Shown one piece after another: positions 10,562 through 19,834 of a stretch of DNA of 35,744 nt; the first letter of the stretch is position 1; each line of letters begins with the position of its first letter. Under the pieces are notes generated by a model, which was not told where the DNA came from, ran no database searches, and worked only from the letters and a program-made list of their open reading frames with translations. Position numbers and translations under genes: made by a program. The stretch spans positions 1-35,744 of the forward strand of contig JAHECD010000044.1 of assembly GCA_024641945.1 (NCBI GenBank), written 5' to 3'. This stretch comes from Rubrivivax sp. Its GTDB lineage: Bacteria > Pseudomonadota > Gammaproteobacteria > Burkholderiales > Burkholderiaceae_C.

Positions 10562-11797
10562 CTATTCGAGGAACAGCTTGAACAACCCGCGCGCGGTGAG
10601 CAGTTGGGCCGGCGTCGAGCGCTCTTCGAGCACGTTGGACATGCGCTGGCGCAGCCGCGCGCTCTTGATCGCGCGGTTGACGAGCAGGCCCACGAGCCAC
10701 GGATGGTGGTTGACGCGGTTGCCCTTTTCATAGAGCTCGAATTTGGGCCGCAGCGCCGCCATGGCTTGCGTGTAGTGCGCAGCAAGCGCCGCGTCGTCGA
10801 GCGACCGGTCGCGGGCGACCACCAGCGCCTCGGCGGCCAGCAGCCCGGTTTCCATCGCCTTGCCGATGCCTTCACCGGTGAACGAGTAGGTGCTACCCGC
10901 GGCCTCGCCGGTGACGAGCAGCCCGGGCCGCACATACCGCGCGCCGGTGAGCGAACTGCGGATCGGCGCCCCTTTGAGGTCACCCTGCAGCGTGCCCCCG
11001 GCCATCAGCTCGCGCGCCGGCGCATGCAGCTCGCAGAAGGCCGCGAACACGTCGCGCAGGTTCACGTTGCGCATGGCGTGGCTGCCCGGCCGGTGGCTGT
11101 CGATGATGCCCACGCCGATATTGAAGACGCCGTCACGGCAGGGGAAGATCCATCCGTAGCCGGGCTTCAGGCGCGGGTGCCACACGACCTCGAGCTTGGT
11201 GATGCGGGCCGCCATGCCGGGGTGGTGCACGTAGCCGCGCAGGCCCATCGCGCTGGGCACCTGGCGCTCGCACATGCCGCTCGCCACGAGCGCCTGGGGC
11301 ACCGCGCCGGTGGCCAGCACCACATGGTCGGCGCGGATCTCGCTGCGGCCGTCGGCGCCGCCCGTGCGCTTGAACCTTGCACCTTGCGCGCGGCCTGTTT
11401 CGTCTTCGATGATCGCCTCGAAGCGCCATGACGTGTAAAGGCGTGCACCGGCGGCCTGCGCCGCGCGCACGAGCACATGGTCGAGCTCGCGCCGCGGCAG
11501 CACCGCCAACGAGCCAGGCACGTCGACATGGCGCCCGCTGGGAGCGAAGCAGCGCACATCCGAAATGGGTTGTGCCAGGCGCATCACCTCGTCGTGCACG
11601 CCGAGCCGCCGCAATGCCGCATGGGCATCGGGGATCAGACCGTCGCCGCAGGTCTTGTCGCGTGGGAACTCATGTTGGTCGACCAGCGCGACATCGAACC
11701 CGGCGCGCGCCAGCCATTGCGCGCAGGCACTGCCGGCAGGGCCCGCGCCGACGACGAGGACGCCGCAGCGGCTGGGTAGGGTCGGGGTATCGCTCAT
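10562..11797 (-). CDS. FAD-dependent oxidoreductase of the geranylgeranyl reductase family
   Basis: The 411-residue flavoprotein has an N-terminal dinucleotide-binding GAGPAG (17-22) and the PRDKTCGDGLIP segment characteristic of geranylgeranyl reductase-type enzymes. KPGYGWIFP and the second FAD motif GLLVTGEAAG followed by GEGIGKAMETG are also typical. The family reduces isoprenoid double bonds or oxidises/halogenates small molecules, so the name does not fix the substrate. No bacteriochlorophyll or archaeal lipid genes accompany it. It is the first gene of a minus-strand run with the amidotransferase and carboxypeptidase. The start is the first ATG of the family-like N-terminus; no Shine-Dalgarno precedes it, and a TACAAT hexamer lies 14 nt upstream, which suggests a very short leader. 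Confidence 0.88.
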   Translation of the reverse strand: MSDTPTLPSRCGVLVVGAGPAGSACAQWLARAGFDVALVDQHEFPRDKTCGDGLIPDAHAALRRLGVHDEVMRLAQPISDVRCFAPSGRHVDVPGSLAVLPRRELDHVLVRAAQAAGARLYTSWRFEAIIEDETGRAQGARFKRTGGADGRSEIRADHVVLATGAVPQALVASGMCERQVPSAMGLRGYVHHPGMAARITKLEVVWHPRLKPGYGWIFPCRDGVFNIGVGIIDSHRPGSHAMRNVNLRDVFAAFCELHAPARELMAGGTLQGDLKGAPIRSSLTGARYVRPGLLVTGEAAGSTYSFTGEGIGKAMETGLLAAEALVVARDRSLDDAALAAHYTQAMAALRPKFELYEKGNRVNHHPWLVGLLVNRAIKSARLRQRMSNVLEERSTPAQLLTARGLFKLFLE

Positions 11798-11811
11798 GGG
11801 GTAGGCCGCAG

Positions 11812-11841
11812 ATTGTAGGCAGCGCGGTTGACCTGCGTCAG
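11812..11841 (-). promoter_or_regulatory. Possible promoter of the flavoprotein operon with near-leaderless start
   Basis: On the minus strand CTGACG (11841-11836) is followed after 18 nt by TACAAT (11817-11812), five of six matches to the -10 consensus. Transcription would begin near 11805, only about 8 nt before the ATG at 11797, and the start lacks a Shine-Dalgarno sequence. Confidence 0.4.
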
Positions 11842-11856
11842 TGCGCCGATGCGCCC

Positions 11857-11868
11857 GATGGGCCCATC
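11857..11868. promoter_or_regulatory. 12-bp perfect palindrome before the DksA-like gene
   Basis: GATGGGCCCATC is a perfect 12-bp palindrome that ends 9 nt before the AAGGAG ribosome-binding site of the DksA-like gene, within the 92-nt divergent region. It could be an operator or a small RNA hairpin near the translation start; chance is also possible. Confidence 0.25.
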
Positions 11869-11889
11869 ATTTGCCCGAAGGAGATCGAC

Positions 11890-12270
11890 ATGACATCGCC
11901 CTTGACGACCGGGCAACGTGCGTTGCTGAAGGCTCAGATGGAGTTGCGGCTGAGCGAGATCAACCGTCAGATCGAGTTGCATCAAGAAGGTCGCACGCGT
12001 GTCGAGCATGCGCGCGACGTGCTGGAGCGCGACTACGACGACGCCCCGCAACGCGCGATGGATCGCGAGGTCGATCTGGCCCTGTCGGACATCGACCTGC
12101 AGGAGTTGCGTGCCATCGGCCGCGCGCTCAAGCACCTGGACGGACCCGATTACGGCCTGTGCGTGGATTGCAGCGCGGAAATCCCGTTCGACCGACTCAG
12201 GATCGAACCCTATGCCGAGCGGTGCGTCGCCTGCGAATCGAAACACGAGCTGGCCTCACGGGCAGCTTGA
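11890..12270 (+). CDS. DksA/TraR-family C4 zinc-finger protein
   Basis: The 126-residue product has an N-terminal helical, probably coiled-coil, half (residues 8-85) and a C-terminal C4 zinc finger, CVDC (91-94) with CVAC (112-115). DksA-family proteins bind RNA polymerase through the secondary channel and, with ppGpp, adjust transcription. The coiled-coil tip of true DksA carries Asp-x-x-Asp-x-Ala; here the corresponding region reads DYDDA, so that motif is not exact. It is also shorter than the roughly 150-residue DksA, which suggests a TraR/DksA2-like paralogue rather than the main DksA. The open frame extends far upstream, but ATG 11890 is chosen because AAGGAG (11878-11883) sits 6 nt before it and the family N-terminus begins there. 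It is divergent from the flavoprotein operon and appears monocistronic. Confidence 0.88.
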   Translation: MTSPLTTGQRALLKAQMELRLSEINRQIELHQEGRTRVEHARDVLERDYDDAPQRAMDREVDLALSDIDLQELRAIGRALKHLDGPDYGLCVDCSAEIPFDRLRIEPYAERCVACESKHELASRAA

Positions 12271-12467
12271 AGGATCGTTTGAAATGACACGGGGCCGCGC
12301 GGCGGCGCCTATCGGCCGCAGGCGTGCGCCGCAGCCGCAGTTCACGACGCGCACCCGATGCGTGCCAGCGACCCGTGCTGCACCGGTGGGACCCGCCAGC
12401 GTGCGGTTCACGGGACACACGACCCGTCGGGCCGAATTCCGGAAACACGTTCGGTTAACGCGCACGC

Positions 12468-13805
<1,338 letters not shown>

Positions 13806-14729
13806 ATGGACAAGCTCAAGCAGCTCGAGAGTTTTGCCGCCGTGGCGACCAAGGGCAGCCTCACGGCGACCGCGCTGGCTGAAGGGGTTGCGCCGGCGGT
13901 GATCGGCCGGCGCATCGATGCCCTCGAAGCGCGGCTGGGAGTCAAGTTGCTGGTGCGCACGACCCGCAAGATCACGCTCACACACGAGGGCAGCGCGTTT
14001 CTCGAAGACTGCCAACGCCTGTTGGCGGACCTTTCGAATGCCGAGGCCAGCGTCAGCGCTGGCGGCGTCAAGGCCAGCGGGCATCTGAGGGTGACGGCGC
14101 CCGCAGGATTCGGCCGGCGCCACGTGGCGCCCCTTTTGCCGCGCTTCCTGGCTCAACACCCCGACGTGAGCGTCACCCTGAACCTGAGCGACCGCGTGGT
14201 GGACATCGTCAACGAGGGCTTCGATTGCGCCATCCGCGTGGGCGACCTGCCGGACTCCGGTCTGATCAGCGTACGTCTGGCCGACAACCGGCGCCTTTGC
14301 GTAGGCACGCCCGGCTACCTGTCGCGCACCGGGGTGCCGCAGCACCCGTCGGATCTGCAGCGCCACGAGTGTCTGACGCTGAGCTCCGACGCGAGCCAGA
14401 CGCGGGGCTGGGCATTCGCGGTGGACGGCGCCATCACGCACCTGCGCCCGGGCGGCCGGCTCGACTGCAGTGACGGCCAGGTATTGCACGACTGGTGTCG
14501 TGCCGGGCTTGGGCTGGCGTGGCGCAGCACCTGGGAGGTGGAGGCCGAGATTGCCGCAGGCGAACTGGTCAGCGTGCTGGACGAATTTGCCGCGCCGCCG
14601 AACGGGATCTTTGCCGTCTTTCCACACGCCAAGCACCTGCCGCTGCGGGTGCGCCTGTGGATCGATTTCATCAAGCACAGCTTCGCTGACCCGGCGCGCT
14701 GGCGCGCGCCTACCAAGACAGCCGAATGA
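13806..14729 (+). CDS. LysR-family transcriptional regulator
   Basis: The 307-residue product has an N-terminal winged helix-turn-helix (about residues 3-62: LESFAAVATKGSLTATALAE, then RRIDALEARLGVKLLVRTTR). A LysR substrate-binding domain follows (about 90-295), with GHLRVTAPAGFGRRHVAPLL and GFDCAIRVGDLPDSGL. This is the CrgA/YafC-like subgroup whose members often control adjacent oxidoreductases. The divergent Gfo/Idh/MocA gene is the obvious candidate target. CATAAT sits 8 nt before the ATG and no Shine-Dalgarno is visible, so the mRNA may be nearly leaderless. The gene converges on the PsiF-repeat gene and shares a strong hairpin with it. Confidence 0.93.
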   Translation: MDKLKQLESFAAVATKGSLTATALAEGVAPAVIGRRIDALEARLGVKLLVRTTRKITLTHEGSAFLEDCQRLLADLSNAEASVSAGGVKASGHLRVTAPAGFGRRHVAPLLPRFLAQHPDVSVTLNLSDRVVDIVNEGFDCAIRVGDLPDSGLISVRLADNRRLCVGTPGYLSRTGVPQHPSDLQRHECLTLSSDASQTRGWAFAVDGAITHLRPGGRLDCSDGQVLHDWCRAGLGLAWRSTWEVEAEIAAGELVSVLDEFAAPPNGIFAVFPHAKHLPLRVRLWIDFIKHSFADPARWRAPTKTAE

Positions 14730-14732
14730 AAT

Positions 14733-14763
14733 CGGCCCGCAGGCACGTCGTGCCTGCGGACCG
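14733..14763. terminator. Bidirectional terminator-like hairpin between LysR and PsiF-repeat genes
   Basis: CCGCAGGCAC (14737-14746) and GTGCCTGCGG (14750-14759) form a perfect 10-bp stem with a 3-nt loop, extended by three more G-C pairs beyond a C/A mismatch. It starts 3-7 nt after the LysR stop and lies 21 nt beyond the PsiF-repeat stop, so it can serve both converging genes. There is no T-run. Confidence 0.6.
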
Positions 14764-14783
14764 GCTCATCGGACTGGTCTCGA

Positions 14784-15056
14784 TCAGGCCGAGAGACATT
14801 CCTTCATGAATGCCTTGCGCTCGTCGCCCGTCTTGCCCTTGGCGGTGGCGTTGCAAGCCTTCATCTTGTCCTGCTGCGTCGCCTTCTTGGCCGACAGGCA
14901 GGTCTTCATGAACGCCTTGCGCTCGTCGCCCTTCTTGTCGGCGGCATCCTTGTTGCACGTGGCCATCTTGCTCTGCTGCTTGGTCGGCTCGGCGGCCTGG
15001 GCAGCACCGGCCATCAGGCCGAAGGACAACATGCAGGCAGTGATCAAAACTTTCAT
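14784..15056 (-). CDS. Exported PsiF-repeat protein
   Basis: The 90-residue product has a Sec signal peptide with a likely cleavage after AQA (residue 21). Two tandem copies of a PsiF repeat follow, about 34 residues apart; each contains a Cys, KGDERKAFMK or TGDERKAFMK, and a second Cys (CLSA). PsiF repeats are named after a phosphate-starvation-inducible E. coli protein of unknown function. The paired Cys in each repeat could form periplasmic disulfides. The frame is open further upstream, but ATG 15056 is chosen because it starts the signal peptide and GAGGAG precedes it closely. It lies between two minus-strand-facing features: a kinase gene upstream and a shared hairpin downstream. Confidence 0.87.
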   Translation of the reverse strand: MKVLITACMLSFGLMAGAAQAAEPTKQQSKMATCNKDAADKKGDERKAFMKTCLSAKKATQQDKMKACNATAKGKTGDERKAFMKECLSA

Positions 15057-15171
15057 GAAAAGGTTCTCCTCGGAGGTTGGATGAGGCTCTTGCGGGCCGG
15101 GGCGGATTGCAACAGAGCACCCCTCCCGCGGCAAGCCCTCAACGCGCCGTGCGTCGCGAACGCTGACAAGC

Positions 15172-15188
15172 CGTCACCCGCCGTGACG
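15172..15188. terminator. Small stem-loop after the kinase gene
   Basis: CGTCAC (15172-15177) and GTGACG (15183-15188) form a 6-bp stem with a 5-nt loop, about 48 nt beyond the kinase stop on the minus strand. It overlaps the CRP-like palindrome, so the two readings compete. Weak evidence for termination. Confidence 0.2.
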
Positions 15189-15197
15189 AATATCACG
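15182..15197. promoter_or_regulatory. CRP-like palindrome upstream of the PsiF-repeat gene
   Basis: CGTGA-N6-TCACG is a perfect 16-bp inverted repeat and matches the inner GTGA-N6-TCAC core of CRP-family sites at every position. It lies 126-141 nt upstream of the PsiF-repeat start and about 40 nt past the kinase stop. A Crp/Fnr-family regulator could act here on the small exported protein gene. Confidence 0.35.
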
Positions 15198-15235
15198 TCC
15201 CCGTCGTCACGCCGAACCGACGCGACCCGGCGCTG

Positions 15236-16588
15236 TCAGGCGGCCGCAGCCGCCTGCACCGCGATCAGCGACTCCTGTGCGGCGTGCAGGCGGCGCACGA
15301 GCACCCGGATGAATGCCGCGTCGAACAGGGAACGTGTACCCAGGCCGAGCTGCATCAGCGTCTCGGGCGTGAACGAGATCGTGGTGGCCGGCGTGGAAAC
15401 CACGACGTCGGCGCTGTGCGTGCGCAGCTCGGGGTTGGGCGCCAGGTAGGCCATCTCGCCCACCGACGTGCCCGTGCCCATCTGGGCCACGCGCGAGCCG
15501 TCCCGAAAAACGTCCACCGCCCCCTGGGCGATGATGTGAAAGGTATTGCCCGAGTCGCCCTTGCGGAACAGCGCATCACCGAACGCATGGCGTTTCCAGC
15601 GTGCACGGTGCACGACCTCCCAGAGCTCGACATCGCCAAAGCCTTTGAAGAACTCCAGCGTGCGCAGCATGTTGAAGCGCTCCGAGTCGAGCACCGACTG
15701 AAGGCCGGCGCGCGGCACCTCGCGGTTGGCGACCAGTTGCGACAGCGCCCGCGCAAATTCGTCCCAGCTCGAGGGGCGGTTGTCCGGCGAGCGAGACAGC
15801 GCCTCGCGCACGAGGTGGTCGAGCGCGTCGGTCACACCTTCGCGCAGACCCGTGAGCGGTGCGACGGTGCCGTGGTAGATCTGGTGCATCAGCGCGGGTT
15901 GCTGCTGTGCATCGAAGGGGGGGCGGCCGGCAATCAGGTGGTAAAGCACCGCGGCGAGCGAGTAGATGTCGGCCCGGCAGTCGAGCGTGCTGCCATCGAG
16001 CTGTTCCGGCGACATGTACGCCAGCGAGCCGACGCGGAAGACCTGCGTGCGGTCGGACTCGAGATTGAGCACGCTGCCGAAATCGGAGATCTTCACGTCG
16101 ACGACGTCGTCGCCGTGCATCACGGCCAGCAGGTTGGCAGGCTTGACGTCTCGGTGGATCAGACCCTGGCGCCAACAATAGCCGAGCGCCATGGCGCACT
16201 TGAAGCCGATTTCGACGATCTGCTCGAGCGACAACAGGGCGTCGGCGCGGCAGAACCGCCGCAGCGTCACGCCAGGCACGTATTCCATCACCAGGTAGGG
16301 CGCGGGTGCCTCGTCGACGGCGTCCAGCAGCTGCACCACGTTGGGATGCTGGAGGCGGCCGACCAGCGCCGCCTCGGCGGCAAAGAAGTGGCCACTGAAA
16401 TGGCCCTCGGGCGTATCGGGCGCCAGCCCGCCCCGCACGCGCTTGATGGCCACGTCGCAATCGCGGAACTCGTCGCGCGCGAGGAACACTTCGCTCGTGG
16501 CGCCGTCGCCCAGACGCGCGCGGACCTTGTATTTGCCGATCGCTTCGGGCAGGTCGATGAAAGGGGGAGTCTGTTGGAGGGCGGACAT
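15236..16588 (-). CDS. Ser/Thr protein kinase fused to a cyclic-nucleotide-binding-like domain
   Basis: The 450-residue product has a complete eukaryotic-type kinase domain (about 18-285): Gly-rich loop LGDGATSEV, ATP Lys in AIKR (K49), HRDVKPAN (catalytic D147), DFG (D169), SPEQ and the DIYSLAAVLYHLIAGRPPF helix. A C-terminal domain (about 305-430) is of the CRP/cNMP type, with RKGDSGNTFHIIAQGAVDVF and GEMAYL. In CRP the phosphate pocket reads Gly-Glu ... Arg-Ser/Thr-Ala; here the later part reads RTHSAD, so cyclic nucleotide binding is uncertain. No membrane segment is present. This resembles cytoplasmic PknA-like kinases regulated by a CNB domain. ATG 16588 is chosen where the kinase domain lead begins; the frame stays open upstream into argS. 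Its substrate is unknown. Confidence 0.88.
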   Translation of the reverse strand: MSALQQTPPFIDLPEAIGKYKVRARLGDGATSEVFLARDEFRDCDVAIKRVRGGLAPDTPEGHFSGHFFAAEAALVGRLQHPNVVQLLDAVDEAPAPYLVMEYVPGVTLRRFCRADALLSLEQIVEIGFKCAMALGYCWRQGLIHRDVKPANLLAVMHGDDVVDVKISDFGSVLNLESDRTQVFRVGSLAYMSPEQLDGSTLDCRADIYSLAAVLYHLIAGRPPFDAQQQPALMHQIYHGTVAPLTGLREGVTDALDHLVREALSRSPDNRPSSWDEFARALSQLVANREVPRAGLQSVLDSERFNMLRTLEFFKGFGDVELWEVVHRARWKRHAFGDALFRKGDSGNTFHIIAQGAVDVFRDGSRVAQMGTGTSVGEMAYLAPNPELRTHSADVVVSTPATTISFTPETLMQLGLGTRSLFDAAFIRVLVRRLHAAQESLIAVQAAAAA

Positions 16589-16722
16589 CGGCTTTGCGGG
16601 CGCCTTCGGGGCACGCCTGCCATGGTGCCGCCGGCCGGTGGCCTCGAAAGCGTGATGTGAGACGCTTTGGCGTACCTTTACGGGCGACCCGAAGGCCCCC
16701 AGCGACCGCCGGGGGCGCCCCG

Positions 16723-16728
16723 TAGAAT
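16723..16728 (+). promoter_or_regulatory. Possible -10 element (TAGAAT) just before argS
   Basis: TAGAAT matches the -10 consensus at four of six positions and ends 7 nt before ATG 16736, placing a predicted transcription start at that codon. No -35 is evident. If real, argS mRNA would be leaderless. Confidence 0.3.
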
Positions 16729-16729
16729 C

Positions 16730-18442
16730 ATGCCCATGCATCAGGCCCAACAGGCGCTGCTGGACGCGTTGCGCACGGCGCTCGCCGAAGTGGCCCCCGG
16801 AAACAACATCGAAGCGGCATTCGAATCGCCGCGCCAGGCCGCACACGGTGACCTGGCCATCACCTGCGCCATGCCACTGGCGCGCCCACTCAAGAAGAAC
16901 CCGCGCGAGGTCGCACAAGCACTCGTCGACGCGCTCGGCCGCCAGAGCGCGGTCCGGCGTTGGGTCAGGGCCCTCGAGATCGCTGGCCCTGGGTTCATCA
17001 ACCTTCGCCTTTCGGACGCGGCCAAGCAGGCCGCGGTTTCAGAAGTCCTTGCAGCGGGCGAGCGATACGGCATGCAAGCCACCAACGGTCAGCGTGTGAT
17101 GGTCGAATTCGTTTCGGCCAACCCGACCGGTCCGCTGCACGTGGGCCACGGCCGCAACGCAGCCCTTGGCGACACGATCTGCAGCCTGCTGCAGACGCAG
17201 GGTTGCGAAGTACACCGCGAGTTCTACTACAACGACGCCGGTGTGCAGATCGCCACGCTGGCGGCGTCGACGCAGGCGCGACTCAAGGGCCTGAAGCCCG
17301 GTGACGACGGATGGCCCGAATCGGCCTACAACGGCGAATACATTGCCGATATCGCCACCGACTTCGCGGCGAAGAAGACGGTGCATGCCGACGATCGCGA
17401 ATTCACGGCTTCGGGCGACCCTGACGATCTTGACGGCATCCGGCAGTTCGCGGTGGCCTACCTGCGACACGAACAGGATCTCGACCTGCAGGCCTTCGGC
17501 GTGCGCTTCGATCACTACTTTCTCGAGTCCAGCCTCTACACCGGCGGCCGGGTGGGCACCGCCGTCGAGCGCCTCGTGGCGTCGGGCAAGACCTTCGAGG
17601 AAGGCGGCGCGCTTTGGCTTCGAACCACCGAGTACGGCGACGACAAGGACCGCGTGATGCGCAAGTCCGATGGCACGTTCACCTACTTCGTTCCCGACGT
17701 GGCCTATCACCTGGCCAAGTTCGAGCGAGGTTTCGCCAAGGTCATCAATGTGCAGGGAACCGACCACCACGGCACCGTCGCACGCGTGCGTGCCGGACTG
17801 CAGGCCGTTGCAGCGGGCGTTCCGGCGGGCTATCCGGACTACGTGCTCTACAAGATGATCACGGTCATGAAGGGCGGCGAGGAGGTCAAGATCTCCAAGC
17901 GCGCGGGCAGCTACGTGACGCTGCGCGACCTGATCGACTGGACCGGCCGCGACGCGGTGCGCTTTTTCCTCGTCAGCCGCAAGGCCGATACCGAATTCAC
18001 CTTCGACGTCGACCTGGCGCTCAAGGCGAATGACGAAAATCCGGTCTTCTACGTCCAGTATGCACACGCCCGAATCTGCTCGGTGCTCGCACAATGGGCC
18101 CGGGATCGCGGCGGCGACCCGGGCGCGCTTGTGTCGGCGGACCTGTCGCTGCTGACCTCGCCGGCGGAGGCGTCCTTGATGTTGAAGCTGGCCGAGTACC
18201 CCGGCATGCTCGCGCGCGCCGCTGCCGAGTTGGCACCCCACGATGTGGCCTTCTATCTGCGCGACCTGGCTTCGGCATTTCACACCTATTACGGCGCCGA
18301 GCGTTTCCTGGTCGACGATGCAGCCCTGGCGCGCGCGCGCATGGCGCTGCTTGCGGCCACGCGTCAGGTGCTGCGCAATGCGCTTGCGGTGCTGGGTGTC
18401 GGAGCCCCGGAATCCATGACCCGAACAGCCGGAGACAGCTGA
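16730..18442 (+). CDS. argS: Arginyl-tRNA synthetase
   Basis: ArgS charges tRNA-Arg in the cytoplasm. The 570-residue product has the normal length. An N-terminal Add-1-like domain (about 1-115) is followed by the class I core with HVGH (137-140) in place of [16 protein letters not shown] is the KMSKS-like loop, and the C-terminal anticodon-binding DALR domain begins near [13 protein letters not shown]. ArgS enzymes commonly have a modified KMSKS. Two in-frame ATGs, 16730 and 16736, are both possible; the second would fit a leaderless mRNA from the nearby TAGAAT. The frame remains open up to 16667, but that extension is Pro/Arg-rich and not family-like. It is followed directly by the SPOR gene. 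Confidence 0.96.
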   Translation: MPMHQAQQALLDALRTALAEVAPGNNIEAAFESPRQAAHGDLAITCAMPLARPLKKNPREVAQALVDALGRQSAVRRWVRALEIAGPGFINLRLSDAAKQAAVSEVLAAGERYGMQATNGQRVMVEFVSANPTGPLHVGHGRNAALGDTICSLLQTQGCEVHREFYYNDAGVQIATLAASTQARLKGLKPGDDGWPESAYNGEYIADIATDFAAKKTVHADDREFTASGDPDDLDGIRQFAVAYLRHEQDLDLQAFGVRFDHYFLESSLYTGGRVGTAVERLVASGKTFEEGGALWLRTTEYGDDKDRVMRKSDGTFTYFVPDVAYHLAKFERGFAKVINVQGTDHHGTVARVRAGLQAVAAGVPAGYPDYVLYKMITVMKGGEEVKISKRAGSYVTLRDLIDWTGRDAVRFFLVSRKADTEFTFDVDLALKANDENPVFYVQYAHARICSVLAQWARDRGGDPGALVSADLSLLTSPAEASLMLKLAEYPGMLARAAAELAPHDVAFYLRDLASAFHTYYGAERFLVDDAALARARMALLAATRQVLRNALAVLGVGAPESMTRTAGDS

Positions 18443-18445
18443 GTG

Positions 18446-19075
18446 ATGAAAAGCCAAAGTGGTGGCCTGATCCTGGGCCTGATCATCGGCCTGCTCGTCG
18501 GGCTCGGCCTGGCGCTGGCAGTCGCGCTGTATGTGACGAAGGCCCCCGTGCCCTTTGTCAACAAGGTGCCGCAGCGCACGTCCGAGCAGGACGCCGCCGA
18601 AGTCGAGAGAAACAAGACCTGGGATCCGAATGCCCCGCTGGTCGGCAAGCCTGTTGCTCGGCCAGGCGCGCCAGCGGCCTCCGTGCCGGGCGCGGGCACG
18701 GCCGTCACGGCGGGCACGCCGCCGGCGGTGAAGCCGGCCGCGCGCGATCCCGCGGCAATCCTCGCAGGAATCAATCCGGCGCCGCCAGCCTCGGCGCCGA
18801 AGTCAAAACCGGGCAAGCCGCTGGCTGACCCCTTCATCTATTTTGTCCAGGCGGGCGCGTTCCAGCGCAGCGACGACGCCGAGCAGCAGCGTGCCAAGCT
18901 CGCCATGATCGGCGTGGAATCCAGACTGGTCGAGCGCGAACAGTCCGGGCGCACGGTCTTTCGCGTCCGCATCGGGCCCTACGACAAGCAGGCCCAGGCC
19001 GACGACATGAAGGAAAGGCTCTCCGGCAGCGGCATCGAGTCGGTGCTGGTTCGCATCGACCGGCCCACACAGTGA
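18446..19075 (+). CDS. SPOR-domain, FtsN-like membrane protein
   Basis: The 209-residue product has a short cytoplasmic N-terminus, one transmembrane helix (about 7-30), a Pro/Ala-rich periplasmic linker (about 60-120) and a C-terminal SPOR domain (about 127-205). The domain begins FIYFVQAGAFQ and contains FRVRIGPYDKQAQAD. SPOR domains bind denuded peptidoglycan at the division site, so an FtsN-type role in septation is likely. ATG 18446 is preceded by GTG 18443, which directly follows the argS stop; either may start translation, and GGAG lies about 12 nt upstream. The argS-SPOR-dsbA order is familiar from Burkholderiales, although no link of function is evident. Confidence 0.88.
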   Translation: MKSQSGGLILGLIIGLLVGLGLALAVALYVTKAPVPFVNKVPQRTSEQDAAEVERNKTWDPNAPLVGKPVARPGAPAASVPGAGTAVTAGTPPAVKPAARDPAAILAGINPAPPASAPKSKPGKPLADPFIYFVQAGAFQRSDDAEQQRAKLAMIGVESRLVEREQSGRTVFRVRIGPYDKQAQADDMKERLSGSGIESVLVRIDRPTQ

Positions 19076-19130
19076 ACTTGCTGCAACCCGGCGTGTCCAC
19101 GTCTCTGGTCTGGCGAAGAAGGGATTCCCG

Positions 19131-19775
19131 ATGAACAGGCGTGACTTCTCCACCACCGCGGCCCGCATCGGCCTCGGATGGGCGACGGGCGGTGCAGCAC
19201 TGGCCCAAGGGAACCCGGTCGAAGGCACACACTACGTCAAGTTGACGACGCCTGCGACAGTCATCGCGCCGGCAGGCAAGATCGAGGTCGTTGAATTCTT
19301 CTGGTACGGCTGCCCGCATTGCAACGAACTCGAGCCCACGCTCGATGGTTGGGTTCGCAAACTCGCCCCGGACGTGATGTTCCGCCGTGTGCCGGTGGCA
19401 TTCAGCGCGACGCACGAGGCCCACCAGAAACTGTTCTATGGGCTCGAGGCGATGGGCAAGCTGGAGATGATGCACAAGCGCATCTTTGCGGCCATCCACC
19501 TTCAGCGCCAGCGTCTGGACCGGCTCGACGACCAGATCGCGTTTCTCAACGCCAATGGGGTCGACGGTGCGCAATTTGCCAAGCTGTCGAAGGAGTTCGC
19601 CGTCACGACCAAGGCGTTGCAGGCCAAGAAGTTGTCTGAGGCCTACAAGATCGACGGCGTGCCGGCGATGGGAATCCAGGGGCGCTACTACACCGCCGGG
19701 TCCCTTGCAGGTGACAACCGCCGTGCGCTGGCGGTCACCGACTATTTGATTGCGCGCGTGCGAAAAGGCACCTGA
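19131..19775 (+). CDS. dsbA: Thiol:disulfide interchange protein DsbA
   Basis: DsbA introduces disulfides into exported proteins in the periplasm. The 214-residue product has a thioredoxin fold with the CPHC active site (C61, C64) in FFWYGCPHC, an inserted helical domain, and the cis-Pro loop DGVPAMG. The signal region MNRRDF resembles a twin-arginine (Tat) motif and is followed by a modest hydrophobic stretch ending ALAQG, rather than the strong SRP-type signal of E. coli DsbA. GAAGGGA lies about 8 nt before the ATG. It follows the SPOR gene by 55 nt in the same direction and ends 90 nt before lptA. Confidence 0.94.
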   Translation: MNRRDFSTTAARIGLGWATGGAALAQGNPVEGTHYVKLTTPATVIAPAGKIEVVEFFWYGCPHCNELEPTLDGWVRKLAPDVMFRRVPVAFSATHEAHQKLFYGLEAMGKLEMMHKRIFAAIHLQRQRLDRLDDQIAFLNANGVDGAQFAKLSKEFAVTTKALQAKKLSEAYKIDGVPAMGIQGRYYTAGSLAGDNRRALAVTDYLIARVRKGT

Positions 19776-19834
19776 ATCTTCCGCTCACGCACGATCGGGC
19801 GCCTGTGGGCGGCTGAGTGGCAATGAACAGCCGC

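Noticed and set aside
12271..12467. Small open frames in the gap between the DksA-like and oxidoreductase genes.
   Set aside because: They have Arg-rich, low-information products, no ribosome-binding site and no recognisable features. I see only a weak GC stem in the gap.
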